NCBI GenBank assembly: GCA_027682585.1
Contig: JAQCZH010000001.1
Coordinates: forward strand, 186,001-250,000
From: Lachnospiraceae bacterium AF51-6-b8A
GTDB taxonomy: Bacteria; Bacillota; Clostridia; Lachnospirales; Lachnospiraceae
Length of the DNA: 64,000 bases
Reading direction: 5' to 3'
The number at the start of each line of letters is the position of its first letter. The first letter of the stretch is position 1. Under the pieces are notes generated by a model. The model had not been told where the DNA came from. It searched no databases and saw only the letters and a program-made list of their open reading frames with translations. This document shows positions 1-7,807 of this stretch, in pieces. Made by a program: the position numbers and the translations under genes.

Positions 1-462
1 CTGGAGGTCAAGATTGACAGCATCGAGCCTGCCAAGCGCCGTCTGGTGCTCTCTGCCAGGGCGGCGGAGCAGGAGAAGAAGCGGCTGGCGCATCAGGCCA
101 GACTGGATGCCCTGGAAGTTGGATCTATTGTTGAGGGCACGGTAGCCCGCATCAAGGATTTTGGAGCATTTGTCAATATCGCGGACGATCTGGACGGTCT
201 GGTGCACATCTCTCAGATCTCTCTTAAGAAGGTCGAAAGGGTTGAGGACGCTCTTGCGGTGGGACAGAAAGTTCGGGTTAAAATCACCGGAATCAGAGAC
301 GGCAAAGTCAGCCTGTCCATGAAGGCGGTGGAACTTCTGGAGAGACCCGACAAGGAGGCAGTGGCCCGAAAGGCTCAGGACGAGCAGGTGGCCAGGTACG
401 CTGACAGAGAGTCTACAGGGACTTCTCTGGCAGACCTGCTTGGGAAAATCAAGCTGGATTAA
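1..462 (+). CDS. S1 RNA-binding domain protein, C-terminal part
   Basis: This open frame enters from the left edge and stops at 460-462, so only the last 153 residues are visible. Residues about 40-110 form a clear S1 domain: [19 protein letters not shown], then GLVHISQIS and [11 protein letters not shown] charged tail of about 40 residues follows. The end of a preceding S1 repeat ([13 protein letters not shown]) is also visible, so the protein has at least two S1 repeats. That fits a ribosomal S1-like protein, or the IspH-S1 fusion common in Clostridia; the missing N-terminus would decide. S1 domains bind mRNA during translation. A hairpin repeat starts directly after the stop codon. Confidence 0.8.
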   Translation: MEVKIDSIEPAKRRLVLSARAAEQEKKRLAHQARLDALEVGSIVEGTVARIKDFGAFVNIADDLDGLVHISQISLKKVERVEDALAVGQKVRVKITGIRDGKVSLSMKAVELLERPDKEAVARKAQDEQVARYADRESTGTSLADLLGKIKLD

Positions 463-503
463 ACAATGGAATACACGCTCTGCGCGTATTTCATTGTCAT
501 GAG
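463..503. repeat. Dispersed hairpin repeat, copy 1
   Basis: This imperfect palindrome begins right after the S1-gene stop. Arms CAATGGAATAC and GTATTTCATTG flank a CTCTGC core, followed by TCATGAG. A very similar element lies at 53083-53129 in reverse orientation, and a more divergent one at 33932-33973. It may act as a terminator or mRNA 3' stabiliser, but it has no T-tract. Confidence 0.6.
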
Positions 504-649
504 TCAGGGGGCTGCGGAAGAGATATGCTTCGCAGTCCCTCTTTTACAATAAAAATGTTTGCGGAATCCGTGTCTTATGACTGACTCGCCTGTTATGGAT
601 ATGGACGCGCACGGATAAAAATCCGCATGATTTTAAGAGGAGAGAGGAA

Positions 650-2086
650 ATGCCCCAGAAACCAAAAGTGAGCATCATTGTTCCTGTTTACAATGCGGCC
701 GCAGTCTTAAGGCGCTGTATTGACTCAATATTGAAGCAGGAATTTACTGACTATGAACTCCTGCTCATGGATGACGGCTCCTCGGATGAAAGCCCGGCCA
801 TATTGGATGAATATGCTATGGCGGATACCCGCATTCGGGTGGTTCACAAGAGCAATTCCGGCGTGTCTGATACCAGAAACAGGGCGCTGGATATGGCAGG
901 CGGTGATTATATTCAGTTTTTGGATGCGGATGACTGGATTGCGCCGGAGGCGACCAAGCTTATGGTGCGGGCTATGGAACAGAAGAAAGCAGATCTGGTG
1001 GTGACCGATTTCTATCGGGTGGTGGGAGAGCATGTTTCCCACAAGGGAGATATTGAGGAAGAGGGAATCATGGATCTTAAGACCTTCGCCGGGCACATGA
1101 TGGAGAATCCGGCGGACTTCTATTACGGGGTGATCTGGAACAAACTCTATTCGCGTCGGATCTTGAAAGAGCATCACATTCGCATGGATCCTCAGGTCAA
1201 CTGGTGCGAAGATTTCCTCTTCAATATGGAGTATCTGCTGCACTGCGGGAGGATCTATGCTCTTCAGGTACCTGTCTATTACTATGTGAAGACGGAAGGG
1301 TCCCTGGTCTCCCAGGGAATGTCGATTGCGAAGACGGTTGACATGAAGATGAGCGTCTTTCGCTATTACAATGACTTTTTTGCCAGGGTTTATGATCCTG
1401 AGAACTATGAGGCCCGACGGATACAGATCTATGGGTTTTTAGGAGCATTTGCCAGAGATGCCGGAGCGATTTCCTTCTTCCCCGGGACTAAGAGGCTGGG
1501 CAGGGAGAGGCAGAGTGCCGATATTAATCCGGAAGCTTCTGACACACTTCTGACCAATGCCTACTACCAGCGCAAAGTTTTGGATAAGTATCTGGAACCG
1601 GTGGGGCAGCATTATGATCTGTCCAATGCGGATCTGAGGCTTCTGCTAACCATTGCGGCGGTCAATCGCAAGACCAGCCGCCGGCAGCTTGCGGCCTATG
1701 CCGGAGTCAGTTCTCTTCTTGCGGCGGCATCTCTGCAGAAGCTGCTGCAGCAGGGTTATGTGGACACGGAAAATCGTCTGCGGGACCGGATCTCGGAGGG
1801 CATGAAGCAGGTTGCGGATCTGGGAAGACAGCTGATCGGCGCTTCGGATCAGATCACAGCCCAGGCCCTGGAAGACGAAGAGAAACAGGGGGATCTGAAC
1901 CTGCATATTACAGACAAGGCGGCGGATCTGGCGGAAGATCTGGTCAGCGCGCTGGCGGACTATCGCCGGGCAATTATGGCCGATTTCACGCAGGAGGAAG
2001 AGCGTCAGTATCTGGAGCTGACGGAGCGGGTCGGCAGGAATGCAAGAGCCGCTCTGGAAGATGGAGCAGTTCGAAATGTTCGTTGA
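650..2086 (+). CDS. Family 2 glycosyltransferase with C-terminal winged-helix-like domain
   Basis: Residues about 1-110 are a textbook GT-A family 2 nucleotide-sugar binding domain: VSIIVPVYNAA, LLMDDGSSDES, NSGVSDTRNRAL, and the DXD-type metal motif in FLDADDW. The first 300 residues resemble cytoplasmic glycosyltransferases that build cell-surface polysaccharide. From about residue 320 the sequence changes character: LSNADLRLLLTIAAVN, then RRQLAAYAGVSSLLAAASL and KLLQQGYVDTE look like a MarR-type winged helix, followed by a long helical tail. The protein has 478 residues, against about 300-340 for the usual single-domain enzyme. The start is supported by the upstream GAGGAGAGAGG. Sugar donor and acceptor cannot be predicted. 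No capsule operon surrounds it. Confidence 0.8.
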   Translation: MPQKPKVSIIVPVYNAAAVLRRCIDSILKQEFTDYELLLMDDGSSDESPAILDEYAMADTRIRVVHKSNSGVSDTRNRALDMAGGDYIQFLDADDWIAPEATKLMVRAMEQKKADLVVTDFYRVVGEHVSHKGDIEEEGIMDLKTFAGHMMENPADFYYGVIWNKLYSRRILKEHHIRMDPQVNWCEDFLFNMEYLLHCGRIYALQVPVYYYVKTEGSLVSQGMSIAKTVDMKMSVFRYYNDFFARVYDPENYEARRIQIYGFLGAFARDAGAISFFPGTKRLGRERQSADINPEASDTLLTNAYYQRKVLDKYLEPVGQHYDLSNADLRLLLTIAAVNRKTSRRQLAAYAGVSSLLAAASLQKLLQQGYVDTENRLRDRISEGMKQVADLGRQLIGASDQITAQALEDEEKQGDLNLHITDKAADLAEDLVSALADYRRAIMADFTQEEERQYLELTERVGRNARAALEDGAVRNVR

Positions 2087-2789
2087 CAAGCAATTCTCGG
2101 GGGAAATCCTGCTCATGTAAGAGGGCAAGAGCGCGGCCAGTCTGACCGATTTGGTCGGGACCATGGGAATCGCTGGAGACCAGCAGAGGAATCCCTTTCT
2201 TCTTACAGAGTCTGATCAGAATGCGATAGTTCTTTTCAGTGTCAATGCCTTCCACCCGGTGAAAGCCGTTCAGGCCGAGAGAGGCTTCATTGATCTCCAG
2301 GATGACTCCTGATTCGGCCGCGGCATCTGTGAGACGGTGGACACAGTAGGGGAACTGACTGTTGTCCGGATGGCCGATGATCCGGACCAGGGGATTGGAC
2401 ATTGCCCGGATATAATCCCGGGTGTTTCGCTCTCGGTATGCTTCTATTTCATCGTTCCCATGATAGATGACAGACCGGGGCGGACAGTGCATTGAGGCGA
2501 TGACATAGTCAAGCCGCGCCAGGATGGAATGATCCAGATCCAGGCTGCCGCCGTCTAAAATATTGGCCTCGACCCCGTAGAGAAGTCGAATGCCGAAGCG
2601 GTCTCTGGGAGCGAGGGCCAGATTATAGAAATAGGAAGGCAAGGCGGCCCCGGGGGTGGCCGGCCCATGGTCACTGATGCCAAGAAGGCGAAGACCGCGC
2701 ATGGAAGCGACTCGGGCCATCTGACCAACGGTAGCTGCGCTTCCGTGCCCGCTGGCAATGGTATGTGTGTGCAGATCTGCTGCTATCAT
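1986..2789 (-). CDS. PHP-domain phosphoesterase (YcdX-like)
   Basis: The 267-residue protein starts with the PHP metal-binding motif DLHTHTIASGHG and carries ISDHGPA, a glutamate in YGVEANIL, ASMHCPP, IGHPDN and a late SSDSHGP. These supply the histidine and aspartate ligands of a trinuclear metal site, as in YcdX-type phosphatases. I chose the ATG at 2789 because AAGGAG lies about 7 bases before it; upstream ATGs lack a comparable site. The last 101 bases overlap the 3' end of the convergent glycosyltransferase gene. The proline-rich C-terminal tail (about 18 residues) is probably non-conserved read-through. Substrate unknown. Confidence 0.85.
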   Translation of the reverse strand: MIAADLHTHTIASGHGSAATVGQMARVASMRGLRLLGISDHGPATPGAALPSYFYNLALAPRDRFGIRLLYGVEANILDGGSLDLDHSILARLDYVIASMHCPPRSVIYHGNDEIEAYRERNTRDYIRAMSNPLVRIIGHPDNSQFPYCVHRLTDAAAESGVILEINEASLGLNGFHRVEGIDTEKNYRILIRLCKKKGIPLLVSSDSHGPDQIGQTGRALALLHEQDFPRELLVNEHFELLHLPERLLHSCRPAPSAPDTDALPPA

Positions 2790-2918
2790 GGTATATTCTC
2801 CTTTTTCAGAGGCGATCGACACAATATCCATGCTTATCATAATGCCCAAAATCCACATTTTCACACGGAAAAATCAACAAAAATAGTCACATATAATTGT
2901 AAAAACCACATAAAAATA

Positions 2919-2968
2919 AAACATAATGCTGTTGTTTCTTGAATATTATCGCAGGAAGATCCTATAAT
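2919..2968 (+). promoter_or_regulatory. Promoter of the BMC operon
   Basis: TTGAAT at 2939-2944 and TATAAT at 2963-2968 are separated by 18 bases, about 80 bases before the propanediol dehydratase start. Directly upstream of the -35 is AAACATAAT (2919-2927), a word that recurs in both orientations before the aldolase gene. It is a candidate regulator site. Confidence 0.6.
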
Positions 2969-3047
2969 CAATTTGAATGAATACGCGTGTCTGACTTTTT
3001 GTGGTGAATTGTTGGTTGCAGTTTCTTTCAGAGGAAAAGGATCATTT

Positions 3048-5579
3048 ATGGCAAAATTCTATGTCGATGAAATCCCCAAGTCTGACCGGATCGGAAGGCT
3101 TGTTGCCCATCTCTATGCCAAAATGCCGGAGATAGAGTCTGCCAGGGCCAGGCTGATTACCGAGTCCTATCAGTCTACTGAGGGGCAGCCCATCGTTATG
3201 CGCCGGGCCAAGGCTCTTCATCATATTCTAAAGCATATCCCTGTTGTTATCCGCGACGAGGAGCTGATTGTTGGAAGCACGACTCTTGCGCCGCGCGGAT
3301 GTCAGACCTACCCGGAGTTCTCCTTCGAATGGTTGGAGGCGGAGTTTGATACGGTGGAGCACAGGGAGGCGGACCCCTTCTATATCGCGCCCGAGACAGC
3401 GGAGGAGATTCGTCAGGCAGATCGATATTGGAAGGGCAAGACCTCCAGTGAGCTGGCCGCCTCCTATATGTCCGAAGAGGCCAGGAAGGCCATTGAGCAC
3501 AATATTTTCACGACCGGCAATTACTTCTACAACGGGGTTGGCCATCTGACTGTCCAGTATGAGAAGGTGCTTACGCAGGGACTGGAGGGGATTATTCGTC
3601 AGGCGGCGCAGGAGCTGTCTGAGCTCGGGCAGGGAGATGCGGATTACGCCAGGAAGGCGATTTTCTTAGAGGCAGTTATTATCGACTGCAGGGCGGTGAT
3701 CGACTATGCTCACCGCTATGCCGATCTGGCGGAGCGGACCGCTGCCAAGGAGACGGATCCCAGGCGCAGGGCGGAACTTACGGCGATCGCTGAGCGCTGC
3801 CGTCTGGTTCCGGAGAGGCCGGCTGCCTCCTATGCTCAGGCCCTGCAGAGTTTCTGGTTCATTCAGCAGGTCCTGCAGATCGAGTCCAGTGGACACTCCA
3901 TCTCTCCCGGTCGTTTTGATCAGTATATGGATCCTTTCTTCCAACGGGATCTTGCGGCAGGAAAGATCACGCGAGAAGAAGCCCAGGAGCTTCTGGACTG
4001 CGTCTTTGTCAAGTTAAATGACCTCAACAAGTGCCGGGATGCGGCGAGTGCCAAGGGTTTTGCCGGTTATTCTCTCTTCCAGAACCTCATTGTGGGAGGG
4101 CAGGACGCTGAGGGGAGAGATGCGACCAATGATCTTTCCTTTATGTGTATTACAGCCGCAAAACATGTCTTTTTGCCCATGCCGTCCCTTTCTATCCGCG
4201 TCTGGAACGGGTCGCCGCATGACCTTCTGCGCCGGGCGGCAGACCTGACCAGAACAGGGGTCGGACTTCCAGCCTACTATAATGACGAGGTGATTATTCC
4301 GGCTCTGATGAACCGGGGAATCCCCCTGGAAGAGGCCAGAAATTATTCTATTATCGGCTGTGTGGAGCCCCAGGTGCCAGGCAGGACGGATGGATGGCAT
4401 GATGCCGCTTTCTTTAACATGTGCAGGCCCCTGGAACTCGTCTTTTCCGACGGACAGGATCGGGGAGAGCAGATCAGCATTCACACCGGCCGGGTTGAAG
4501 ATATGCAGACCTACGAGGAGTTCTTTAAGGCCTATCAGGCGCAGATGAACTACAACATCTCCCTGCTGGTCAATTCCGATAATGCCATTGACGTGGCCCA
4601 CAGCCTTCTGACCCCAAATCCCTTCGAGTCCTGCCTGGTTGATGACTGCATCAAGCGGGGCAGGTGCGTAGAAGAAGGGGGCGCCCATTATAATTTCACC
4701 GGACCCCAGGGCTTTGGCATTGCCAATGTAGGGAATGCCCTCTATGCCATTAAGAAGCTGGTTTTTGACGAGAAGCGCTATAGCCTGACAGATTTCAAAA
4801 ATGCGCTGAAGATGAACTTCGGACAAGGGCTGGATGCACAGAGCGTCTTTGAACTGGCGATGGAGACCATTGCCAATCTCAAGGCTCAGGGCAGAGAGGT
4901 CAGCAGGGATGATTTGTCCAAGGTTATTGCGACGATCTCAGCTCTGGAACTTCCCGATGATGTCAGGAAGTTCTATGAGGATCTCTGGCAGGCTGTCTTA
5001 GAAGAGCCCAAGTTCGGCAATGATGAGGATGAAGTTGACGAGTTCGCCCGCATTGCCGCCTACACCTATACGAAGCCGATTGAGACTTACCGCAATCCCC
5101 GCGGAGGACAGTATCAGGCGGGTCTCTATCCCGTGTCCGCTAATGTGCCTCTGGGAGCCCAGACCGGAGCGACGCCCGATGGACGGCTGGCTCATGCGCC
5201 TGTCGCTGACGGCGTCTCCCCCTATGTAGGAACAGATGTCAGCGGCCCCACAGCGGCGGCCAATTCGGTTGCCAAGTTAGACCACGGGATCGCCTCCAAC
5301 GGAACCCTCTACAATATGAAATTCCACCCTTCTGCCTTAAGCGGCAATATGGGGCTGGACAATTTTATCGCCTTGGTGCGCGGCTTCTTTGATCAGAAGG
5401 GCATGCACATGCAGTTTAATGTGGTTGATAAGAATACCCTGCTGGACGCGCAGGCACACCCCGAGAAATATCAGCATCTGGTAGTCAGAGTAGCGGGCTA
5501 CAGTGCGCTCTTTACGACCCTCTCAAGGTCTTTGCAGGACGATATTATCTCCAGAACAGAGCAGGCGAGTCCCCTATGA
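3048..5579 (+). CDS. Glycyl-radical propanediol dehydratase (B12-independent)
   Basis: This 843-residue glycyl radical enzyme dehydrates (S)-1,2-propanediol to propionaldehyde inside the microcompartment. The catalytic thiyl cysteine is Cys438 in IIGCVEPQ, with Glu440 two residues on and an aspartate 14 residues after the cysteine (GRTDGWHD). This is the C/E/D pattern of glycerol/propanediol dehydratases, not of pyruvate formate-lyase. The substrate-binding histidine lies in GVGHLTVQYE. The radical-bearing glycine is Gly817 in VRVAGYSALF. The ATG at 3048 has GGAAAAGG upstream; a longer in-frame start at 2973 adds residues foreign to the family. The stop overlaps the activase start by 4 bases. 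Glycerol or choline are less likely substrates given the fucose genes around it. Confidence 0.9.
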   Translation: MAKFYVDEIPKSDRIGRLVAHLYAKMPEIESARARLITESYQSTEGQPIVMRRAKALHHILKHIPVVIRDEELIVGSTTLAPRGCQTYPEFSFEWLEAEFDTVEHREADPFYIAPETAEEIRQADRYWKGKTSSELAASYMSEEARKAIEHNIFTTGNYFYNGVGHLTVQYEKVLTQGLEGIIRQAAQELSELGQGDADYARKAIFLEAVIIDCRAVIDYAHRYADLAERTAAKETDPRRRAELTAIAERCRLVPERPAASYAQALQSFWFIQQVLQIESSGHSISPGRFDQYMDPFFQRDLAAGKITREEAQELLDCVFVKLNDLNKCRDAASAKGFAGYSLFQNLIVGGQDAEGRDATNDLSFMCITAAKHVFLPMPSLSIRVWNGSPHDLLRRAADLTRTGVGLPAYYNDEVIIPALMNRGIPLEEARNYSIIGCVEPQVPGRTDGWHDAAFFNMCRPLELVFSDGQDRGEQISIHTGRVEDMQTYEEFFKAYQAQMNYNISLLVNSDNAIDVAHSLLTPNPFESCLVDDCIKRGRCVEEGGAHYNFTGPQGFGIANVGNALYAIKKLVFDEKRYSLTDFKNALKMNFGQGLDAQSVFELAMETIANLKAQGREVSRDDLSKVIATISALELPDDVRKFYEDLWQAVLEEPKFGNDEDEVDEFARIAAYTYTKPIETYRNPRGGQYQAGLYPVSANVPLGAQTGATPDGRLAHAPVADGVSPYVGTDVSGPTAAANSVAKLDHGIASNGTLYNMKFHPSALSGNMGLDNFIALVRGFFDQKGMHMQFNVVDKNTLLDAQAHPEKYQHLVVRVAGYSALFTTLSRSLQDDIISRTEQASPL

Positions 5580-6376
5580 ACAGAGACTACTTAAAGACCA
5601 GAGGAAGAATCTTCGATATCCAGCGCTACTCCATCCATGATGGACAGGGGATTCGAACGATTGTCTTCCTAAAAGGGTGTTTTTTGCGCTGCAGGTGGTG
5701 CTGCAATCCGGAGTCACAGAGCAAAGAGATTGAGACCATGATTGTGGCGGGCAAGAAGAAGGTGATCGGTCAGGATGTGACCGTCGAAGAAGTCATGGAG
5801 ACGGTCGTCAAAGACCGTATCTATTACCGGACCTCCGGCGGGGGCGGCCTGACCCTGTCGGGTGGTGAAAGCCTCTGTCAGCCGGAATTTACCAGGGATA
5901 TGTTTCGCGCGGCCAAAGAGGCGGGGATCAGCACTGCTTTAGAGAGCACGGCCTATGCGGACTATGATCGGATCGAGGCCATTCTCCCTTATCTGGATCA
6001 GTATCTTATGGACATTAAGCATATGGATTCCGCCAAACACAGGGAGTACACGGGGGTGACCAATGAGACGATTCTGGCCAACGCAAGAAGGATCGCTGCA
6101 TCCGGCCAGACCAGGCTTTCCATTCGTGTTCCAACGGTGCCCGGCTTTAATGACAGGCCGGAGGAAATTATGGCGATCGCCAGATTCGCCGATCAGTTAC
6201 CGGGGGTTAAGACCATCCATCTGCTCCCTTATCACAGGCTGGGGCAGGATAAGTATGACGGCCTGGGCAGGGAGTACGGCATGAGAGAGACGCCCCTGCC
6301 AAACGGACAGAAGATGCAGACTCTGGCCAGGCTGGTGAGAGAGAACACAAGCCTGGACTGCAGGATCGGCGGTTAG
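5576..6376 (+). CDS. Radical SAM glycyl-radical enzyme activase
   Basis: This 266-residue enzyme uses a [4Fe-4S] cluster and S-adenosylmethionine to install the glycyl radical on the preceding dehydratase. The cluster motif CxxxCxxC is in GCFLRCRWCCNPES, preceded by HDGQGIRTIVFLKG as in PflA-type activases. SGGGGLTLSGGESL is the SAM-binding GGE region. Unlike many dehydratase activases, there is no cysteine-rich ferredoxin-like insert after the radical SAM motif: only about 40 cysteine-free residues separate NPESQ from SGGGG. The start codon overlaps the dehydratase stop (ATGA), indicating translational coupling. Confidence 0.9.
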   Translation: MNRDYLKTRGRIFDIQRYSIHDGQGIRTIVFLKGCFLRCRWCCNPESQSKEIETMIVAGKKKVIGQDVTVEEVMETVVKDRIYYRTSGGGGLTLSGGESLCQPEFTRDMFRAAKEAGISTALESTAYADYDRIEAILPYLDQYLMDIKHMDSAKHREYTGVTNETILANARRIAASGQTRLSIRVPTVPGFNDRPEEIMAIARFADQLPGVKTIHLLPYHRLGQDKYDGLGREYGMRETPLPNGQKMQTLARLVRENTSLDCRIGG

Positions 6377-6388
6377 AGGAGAGGGCCT

Positions 6389-6751
6389 ATGAGCGAATTT
6401 GACAATAAGCAGAGAATCATTCAGGAGCTTGTCCCCGGAAAACAGATCTCTCTGGCCCATATTCTGGCCAATCCGGATCCGATCCTCTTCGAGAAGCTGG
6501 GAATTGCGGCTCCCGGTGATGAGAGCAGTTCCGCGATTGGAGTCATGACGATTTCCCCGGCTGAGACGGCAGTCATCATCGCAGACCTGGCCGTCAAATC
6601 CTCGGGTGTTCTCCTGGGCCTGGTTGATCTGGAGCAGGGCTCTTTGATCGTGACCGGGAGTGTCTCCCAGGTGGAGTCATCCATCGCGGCCGTGATGGAT
6701 TACTGCAGCAGGATGCTGGGTTTTTCTGTTTGTCCGGTAACCAAGACCTGA
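6389..6751 (+). CDS. BMC shell protein, PduU/EutS type (circularly permuted BMC-H)
   Basis: The 120-residue protein has the PduU/EutS signature: an N-terminal RIIQELVPGKQISLAHILA, followed by the permuted BMC fold (AIGVMTISPAETAVIIADLA, SGVLLGLVDLEQGSLIVTGS). PduU-type hexamers carry a small beta-barrel cap on one face and are minor facets of the shell. It lies 12 bases after the activase with GAGGAGAGGG before the ATG, so it closes the first co-transcribed block. The gap after it (204 bases) holds inverted repeats and a promoter. Confidence 0.9.
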   Translation: MSEFDNKQRIIQELVPGKQISLAHILANPDPILFEKLGIAAPGDESSSAIGVMTISPAETAVIIADLAVKSSGVLLGLVDLEQGSLIVTGSVSQVESSIAAVMDYCSRMLGFSVCPVTKT

Positions 6752-6766
6752 CCGCAGAGGGTCATG

Positions 6767-6832
6767 GATTATGTTTCGGATATGGATGCCCGGCAAAATA
6801 GACAAAAACAGGCGTACAAATCAAACATAATC
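6767..6832. promoter_or_regulatory. Inverted repeat GATTATGTTT / AAACATAATC
   Basis: Perfect 10-base arms lie at 6767-6776 and 6823-6832, 46 bases apart, in the gap between the PduU-like gene and the aldolase gene. The right arm word AAACATAAT also occurs just before the -35 of the operon's first promoter. This suggests paired sites for one regulator, perhaps the DeoR protein encoded at the end of the locus. Confidence 0.45.
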
Positions 6833-6854
6833 AACAAAAGACCAAGCAAAAGAT

Positions 6855-6892
6855 GGATTAATATTGACTTAATCCAGATAAAATTTTAACAT
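6855..6892 (+). promoter_or_regulatory. Second BMC promoter with palindrome over the -35
   Basis: TTGACT at 6864-6869 and TAACAT at 6887-6892 are spaced by 17 bases, 64 bases before the aldolase gene. The perfect palindrome GGATTAA-N7-TTAATCC (6855-6875) covers the -35, which would suit a repressor operator. Confidence 0.5.
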
Positions 6893-6955
6893 GGAAATCG
6901 AAAACCACAAAAAGCCACACACTAACCCATCAAAGCAAAAAGGAGGATATTTCAG

Positions 6956-7795
6956 ATGGTCAATGAGTATGAACTGAAGAAACAGATCTGCGAGATCGGG
7001 AAGCGGATCTATAACAGAAACATGGTGGCTGCGAATGACGGCAATATTTCAGTCAAGTTGAATGACCATGAATTTCTCTGTACGCCCACCGGTGTGTCCA
7101 AGGGCTTTATGACGCCCGACTATATCTGCAAGGTTAATGAGAAGGGTGAAGTGATTCAGGCCAATCCCGGCTTCAAGCCCTCTTCTGAGATTAAGATGCA
7201 CATGAGAGTCTATGCCAAGAGACCGGATGTCGGTTCCGTTGTCCATGCGCATCCCGTCTATGCGACCAGCTTCGCGATCGCAGGCATTCCTCTGACCCAG
7301 CCCATTATGCCGGAGGCGGTCATCGCCCTGGGCTGCGTACCGATCGCCGAGTACGGAACCCCATCTACCATGGAAATTCCGGATAATGTGGAGAAGTATC
7401 TGCCCTATTATGATGCGGTTCTCTTAGAGAGCCATGGCGCTCTGACCTGGTCTACCGATCTCCTGTCCGCCTATCTGAAGATGGAGTCCGTTGAGTTCTA
7501 TGCGCAGCTGCTCTACCAGTCCAAGATGCTGGGCGGCCCCAAGGAGTTCGATCAGAAGACCGTGGAGCGTCTCTATGAAATCCGCAGACAGATGGGACTT
7601 CCCGGAAAGCATCCGGCCAATCTCTGTCAGAATAAGGACGGACACAACTGTCACAACTGCGGCCTGCATCAGGAAATCCCAGGCATGCCTGCATCAGGAG
7701 CGACAACAGGAAGCGTAACGGCAAGTCCTAAGGATCCCGCACCGGAAGTGATCGCTGAGATCACAAGGAAGGTGTTAGAGCAGCTTGGAAAATAA
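6956..7795 (+). CDS. L-fuculose/rhamnulose-phosphate aldolase with C-terminal encapsulation helix
   Basis: This class II aldolase cleaves L-fuculose-1-phosphate (possibly also rhamnulose-1-phosphate) to DHAP and L-lactaldehyde. The zinc ligands are His97 and His99 (VVHAHPVYAT) and His160 (ESHGAL), and the probable catalytic Glu78 is in PSSEIKMH. The core ends near residue 215. A cysteine/histidine-rich stretch (CQNKDGHNCHNCGLH) and a Ser/Pro linker follow, then an amphipathic helix PEVIAEITRKVLEQLG, typical of BMC cargo-targeting peptides. At 279 residues it is about 65 longer than free FucA. AAGGAGG lies before the ATG. Its location inside the shell operon is the hallmark of the fucose/rhamnose BMC type. 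Confidence 0.9.
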   Translation: MVNEYELKKQICEIGKRIYNRNMVAANDGNISVKLNDHEFLCTPTGVSKGFMTPDYICKVNEKGEVIQANPGFKPSSEIKMHMRVYAKRPDVGSVVHAHPVYATSFAIAGIPLTQPIMPEAVIALGCVPIAEYGTPSTMEIPDNVEKYLPYYDAVLLESHGALTWSTDLLSAYLKMESVEFYAQLLYQSKMLGGPKEFDQKTVERLYEIRRQMGLPGKHPANLCQNKDGHNCHNCGLHQEIPGMPASGATTGSVTASPKDPAPEVIAEITRKVLEQLGK

Positions 7796-7807
7796 GGAGC
7801 AGATGAC

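Noticed and set aside
725..1243. Long minus-strand frame inside the glycosyltransferase gene
   Set aside because: It is antisense to a well-supported coding region and has no recognisable protein motif or ribosome binding site.
4014..4826. 270-codon minus-strand frame inside the propanediol dehydratase gene
   Set aside because: It mirrors the strong codon pattern of the dehydratase gene and encodes nothing recognisable.
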